A stretch of DNA of 19,176 bases from Porticoccus sp041592135 (GTDB taxonomy: Bacteria > Pseudomonadota > Gammaproteobacteria > Pseudomonadales > Porticoccaceae): NCBI GenBank assembly GCA_041592135.1, contig JBFHQR010000033.1; one strand, 5' to 3'. Below are positions 15,268 through 19,176 of this stretch, piece by piece; positions within the stretch are counted from its first letter, which is position 1, and every line of letters begins with the position of its first letter. The translations under genes were made by a program, and so were the position numbers. The notes under the pieces are model-generated. The model saw only the letters and a list, made by a program, of their open reading frames with translations, did no database searches and had not been told where the DNA came from.

Positions 15268-15734
15268 GAAAGTGCGCAGATCACGCCATTACTTCTGTGT
15301 AAATGTTTTTATGTGACTTTTTTGCTCGTGCAAAAAAAGTCACCAAAAAAGCACGCCCCGCAGACCTGGCCCTGCGGGCTTCCCTCGCTGCGAGAACACC
15401 ACAACGGGCCGGCTTGACGGGGCGTCCATGCCCCGGCAAGCCTGAATTGCACGTCCTGTGCAATTCTCCCTGTGTTGTTCTCTCGCTCGGCAGGTCTGAG
15501 GGGAAATCGTGCCACTAGCCGAGCCTGTCGATAGCGCCGAACTTTCAGGGTGGCACCCACAGCCCCTGTGGTGCGCCGAGGGAAAAATTGCTTGCCGGGG
15601 CAAATGGACAGGACGTCCATTTGAGCCGTGCCGCGACAGGGACGTCGCGTCTCGGCGACCCGCAGCAAGGAATTTTGAGCGAGGGCAGCCGCAGGCCGCA
15701 ACACCGGGGGGTGCCCTTTCTTTTGGTTACTTTT

Positions 15735-15761
15735 CTTTGGGCAAACAAAGAAAAGTGACAA
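15735..15761 (-). repeat. Right inverted end of the element
   Basis: CTTTGGGCA, then AA, then CAAAGAAAAGTGACAA. It is the inverted counterpart of 15241-15267, with only two differences. Confidence 0.7.
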
Positions 15762-15852
15762 TCAAACCGTACAAACATGCCGATGCCTCTCCCCCTCGAC
15801 GCCACCAACCCACTTTTGCCTCGGGCAAATCCCTCTAACTATCGGCCCTCCC

Positions 15853-15881
15853 TAGAGAACCCCGCCATAATCCGTTAGAAT
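15853..15881 (+). promoter_or_regulatory. Candidate sigma-70 promoter of prfB-lysS
   Basis: TAGAGA (15853-15858; four of six to TTGACA) and TAGAAT (15876-15881; five of six to TATAAT) are 17 bases apart and end 40 bases before the prfB start. The spacing is ideal, the -35 box is poor. Confidence 0.4.
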
Positions 15882-15921
15882 CCCGCCCCTGTTTTGCCAC
15901 ACCTATTTGGCCACTTTATTC

Positions 15922-17017
15922 ATGGAAATCAATCCGATTCGGAATGCTTTAGAAGACCTCCAGGTGCGCACCGACGTGCTTAGGGGGTATCTTTGACTAC
16001 GCCAACAAGAAAGACCGCCTGACCGAAGTCGAGCTGGAGCTCGGCGACCCCAACGTCTGGGACGACCCGGAGCGCGCCCAGCAGCTGGGTCGCGAACGCG
16101 CCTCCCTGGAACTGGTGGTGGAAACCATCGAAAACCTCGACAGCGGTGTTGCCGACGCCAGCACATTGCTGGACATGGCGGCAGAGGAAAACGATGCCGA
16201 CGCGGTGGCGGATATCGAGGTGGAAATCGCCCAGCTCACCGCCCAGCTGGAGAAGCTGGAATTCCGCCGCATGTTTTCCGGCGAGATGGACGCCAGCAAC
16301 GCCTACCTGGATATCCAGGCCGGCTCCGGCGGCACCGAGGCCCAGGACTGGGCGGAAATGCTGTTGCGCATGTACCTGCGCTGGGGCGACGACAAGGGCT
16401 TCAAGACCACCCTGGAGGAGTGCTCCGCCGGTGAAGTGGCGGGCATCAAGAGTGCCACCATCCGCTTCGAGGGCGAGTACGCCTTCGGCTGGCTGCGCAC
16501 CGAGACGGGGGTGCACCGGCTGGTGCGGAAGTCGCCGTTCGATTCCGGCAACCGCCGCCACACCTCGTTCAGCTCGGTGTTTGTTTCCCCGGAAATCGAT
16601 GACAATGTGGAGATCGATATCAACCCGGCGGATGTGCGCACCGATACCTACCGCGCCAGTGGTGCCGGTGGCCAGCACATCAACAAGACCGATTCGGCGG
16701 TGCGCCTGACCCACGTGCCCTCCGGCATTGTGGTGTCCTGCCAGAGCGAGCGCTCCCAGCACCAGAATCGCGACAAGTGCTGGAAAATGCTGCGTGCCAA
16801 AATGTACGAACAGGAAATGCTGAAGCGCAGCGAGGCCGCCCAGGCGGTGGAGGACAGCAAGTCGGACATCGGCTGGGGCAGCCAGATTCGCTCCTACGTG
16901 CTGGACGACCAGCGCATCAAGGATCTGCGCACCCATGTCCAGACCAGCAACTGCCAGGCGGTGCTGGACGGCGACCTGGATCGCTTTATCGAAGCCTCAC
17001 TCAAGGCCGGGCTGTAA
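15922..17017 (+). CDS. prfB: Peptide chain release factor 2 (RF2), with programmed +1 frameshift
   Basis: The gene is join(15922..15993, 15995..17017) and gives a 364-residue protein (E. coli RF2 has 365). Codons 1-24 (MEINPIRNALEDLQVRTDVL, then RGYL) are followed by an in-frame TGA at 15994-15996. Reading continues after skipping one T, as DYANKKDRLTEVELELGDP. RF2 releases finished proteins at UGA and UAA codons. The specificity motif SPF is at 204-206 and the catalytic GGQ at 249-251 (ASGAGGQHINKTDSAV). Because RF2 itself recognises the internal UGA, the frameshift makes its synthesis self-limiting. The start lacks an obvious ribosome binding site, but its position agrees with the family. 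lysS follows after 42 bases, a common gammaproteobacterial pair. Confidence 0.97.
15982..15996 (+). promoter_or_regulatory. Programmed +1 frameshift site of prfB
   Basis: AGGGGG (15982-15987), an internal Shine-Dalgarno-like sequence, is followed by TAT, the slippery codon CTT (15991-15993) and the UGA stop (15994-15996), then C. Every element of the classical RF2 autoregulation signal is present, with the three-base spacing that drives +1 slippage. Confidence 0.97.
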
Positions 17018-17059
17018 TGTCCCCGGCCCAATTCATGTTGCAGGAAAGTTGCAGGAAAG

Positions 17060-18586
<1,527 letters not shown>

Positions 18587-18640
18587 TTCCGGCCTGCGGT
18601 GGCGCAACATTGTCGCTGGGGCCTGAGGAAAGGTCAGACC

Positions 18641-18669
18641 CTGGCCCCACCGCTGAAAGGCGGGGCCAG
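18641..18669 (+). terminator. Probable terminator between lysS and valS
   Basis: CTGGCCCC (18641-18648) and GGGGCCAG (18662-18669) form a perfect 8-bp GC-rich stem around a 13-base loop, followed by ATTCTAATTTG, a weak U-tract on the plus strand. It lies 54 bases after the lysS stop. A second GGGGCC at 18618-18623 can pair with the same GGCCCC, giving an alternative fold. On the minus strand no T run follows, so it fits lysS better than valS. Confidence 0.5.
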
Positions 18670-18701
18670 ATTCTAATTTGCAGACTATTTAGTCGATAGA
18701 G

Positions 18702-19176
18702 TCAGAGCGCGGCAATGGCCTGCTGCTGTTGCTGCAATTTGCCCAGCGCCGCTTCCATTTCCGCCATTTTTTCCCGTTCCTTGGCCACCACGTCCGCCGG
18801 GGCCTTGCCGATAAAGCTCTCGTTGCCGAGTTTGCCCTGCACCCGCTGCAGTTCCTTGTGCAGTTTTTCCACTTCCTTGTTGAGGCGTGCCAGTTCGGCG
18901 TCCTTGTCGATCAGGCCGGCCATGGGCACCAGGATTTCCATATTGCCCACCAGCGCAGTGGCGGACATGGGCGCTTCTTCACCGGCGTTGAGCCAGTGGA
19001 TGGTATCCAGGTTGGCCAGCTTTGACAGGAACTGGCGGTTGCCCTCCAGGCGGCGCTGGTCTTCGGCGCTGCCATTGTTGAAATAGATGGGCAGCGGCCT
19101 GCCGGGGGCGATGTTCATTTCGCCGCGGATATTGCGGATGCCGACGATCACTTTCTTCAGCCATTCGATGTCGGCG
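18702..19176 (-). CDS. valS: Valyl-tRNA synthetase, C-terminal part (truncated by window edge)
   Basis: The last 158 or so codons of a longer gene that continues past the right edge. The frame is open to the edge (IEWLKKVIVGIRNIRGEMNI) and should not be read as starting at the internal GTG near 19151. The stretch IRNIRGEMNIAPGRPLPIYF belongs to the anticodon-binding region of ValRS. The C-terminal 65 residues are the class-specific coiled-coil arm that contacts tRNA (LARLNKEVEKLHKELQRVQG, then FIGKAPADVVAKEREK), ending in a Gln-rich run. It is convergent with lysS. Confidence 0.95.
   Translation of the reverse strand, partial: ADIEWLKKVIVGIRNIRGEMNIAPGRPLPIYFNNGSAEDQRRLEGNRQFLSKLANLDTIHWLNAGEEAPMSATALVGNMEILVPMAGLIDKDAELARLNKEVEKLHKELQRVQGKLGNESFIGKAPADVVAKEREKMAEMEAALGKLQQQQQAIAAL

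Larger units (their letters stand above)
15241..15761. repeat. 521-bp hairpin-rich intergenic element with inverted ends (MITE-like)
   Basis: The two ends are inverted copies: the first 16 bases (15241-15256) are identical to the reverse complement of the last 16 (15746-15761). After two differing bases, nine more match (TGCCCAAAG). Each end is itself a hairpin: 15245-15274 (12 bp) and 15726-15759 (14 bp with one G-U). A third hairpin of the same type is at 15313-15343 (GTGACTTTTTTGC paired with GCAAAAAAAGTCAC). Between the ends are further perfect or near-perfect stems at 15357-15378, 15418-15435, 15444-15466, 15553-15574, 15601-15623 and 15633-15648. There is no transposase. Similar A/T-rich palindromic ends (ACTTTTCTTTG...CAAAGAAAAGT) are familiar from intergenic repeats of several gammaproteobacteria, often misannotated as short hypothetical proteins. 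I infer a non-autonomous mobile or multicopy structured repeat. Confidence 0.65.
15189..15921. other. Intergenic region without a credible gene; mostly a hairpin-rich repeat element
   Basis: This region of 733 bases lies between the efflux permease and prfB. Open frames such as 15309-15761 (minus) and 15509-15838 (plus) run across it, but they read through perfect hairpins and inverted ends, have unlikely amino-acid composition, and lack ribosome binding sites. The content is the repeat 15241-15761, described separately, then about 90 bases of ordinary DNA and a prfB promoter candidate. Confidence 0.6.

Noticed and set aside
15309..15761. 150-codon minus-strand frame in the repeat element, resembling commonly annotated short hypothetical proteins
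   Set aside because: It spans the inverted ends and at least six hairpins, so the sequence is explained by structure. There is no ribosome binding site and the protein has no plausible fold.
15241..15761. CRISPR array
   Set aside because: The repeated units are inverted hairpins of varied sequence with irregular spacing. There are no direct repeats with equal spacers and no cas genes nearby.

Overview
The window looks like a chromosomal segment of a GC-rich gammaproteobacterium. Three things point there: the divergent tesA / ybbA-ybbP arrangement with uup beside tesA, a prfB-lysS pair with the classical RF2 frameshift site, and a CueR/Cus-type copper system. A marine lineage such as the Cellvibrionales is my guess only; nothing here fixes the genus.

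Left part (1-1526, mostly minus strand): the start of a P-loop protein resembling zeta toxin kinases, cut by the window edge, is preceded by a ParD-like antitoxin gene whose promoter region holds a 19-bp palindrome. A conserved-looking 123-residue protein of unknown function follows. An AT-rich gap then carries the terminator of the next gene.

Housekeeping block (1527-7422): uup (ABC-F ATPase) and tesA (periplasmic GDSL esterase) lie on the minus strand. Divergent from them, on the plus strand, are ybbA and ybbP (ABC ATPase and FtsX-type permease), which overlap by one base.

Copper/silver block (7472-15188): two promoters of the MerR/CueR type, each with a 19-bp spacer and a dyad, drive two units. 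The first encodes a small His/Met/Cys-rich membrane protein and then a complete tripartite Cus-type RND pump (outer-membrane factor, CusB, CusA). The second encodes a CueR-like regulator with the copper ligands C112 and C120 and the S77 position, plus an SO_0444-family Cu/Zn efflux permease with a Cys-rich N-terminus. The -35 box of the second promoter overlaps the cusA stop codon. Together these form one autoregulated metal-efflux island with a periplasm-to-outside route and an inner-membrane route.

Right part (15189-19176): a 521-bp non-coding element (15241-15761) is bounded by near-identical inverted ends and packed with hairpins, resembling a non-autonomous MITE-like repeat. After it come prfB (with its programmed +1 frameshift) and lysS on the plus strand, then a terminator-like hairpin, and the convergent C-terminal end of valS on the minus strand, cut by the window edge.

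The most noteworthy items are the hairpin-rich repeat, the unannotated metal-ligand-rich first cistron of the cus operon with its promoter/start overlap, and the ParD-like/zeta-like pair.
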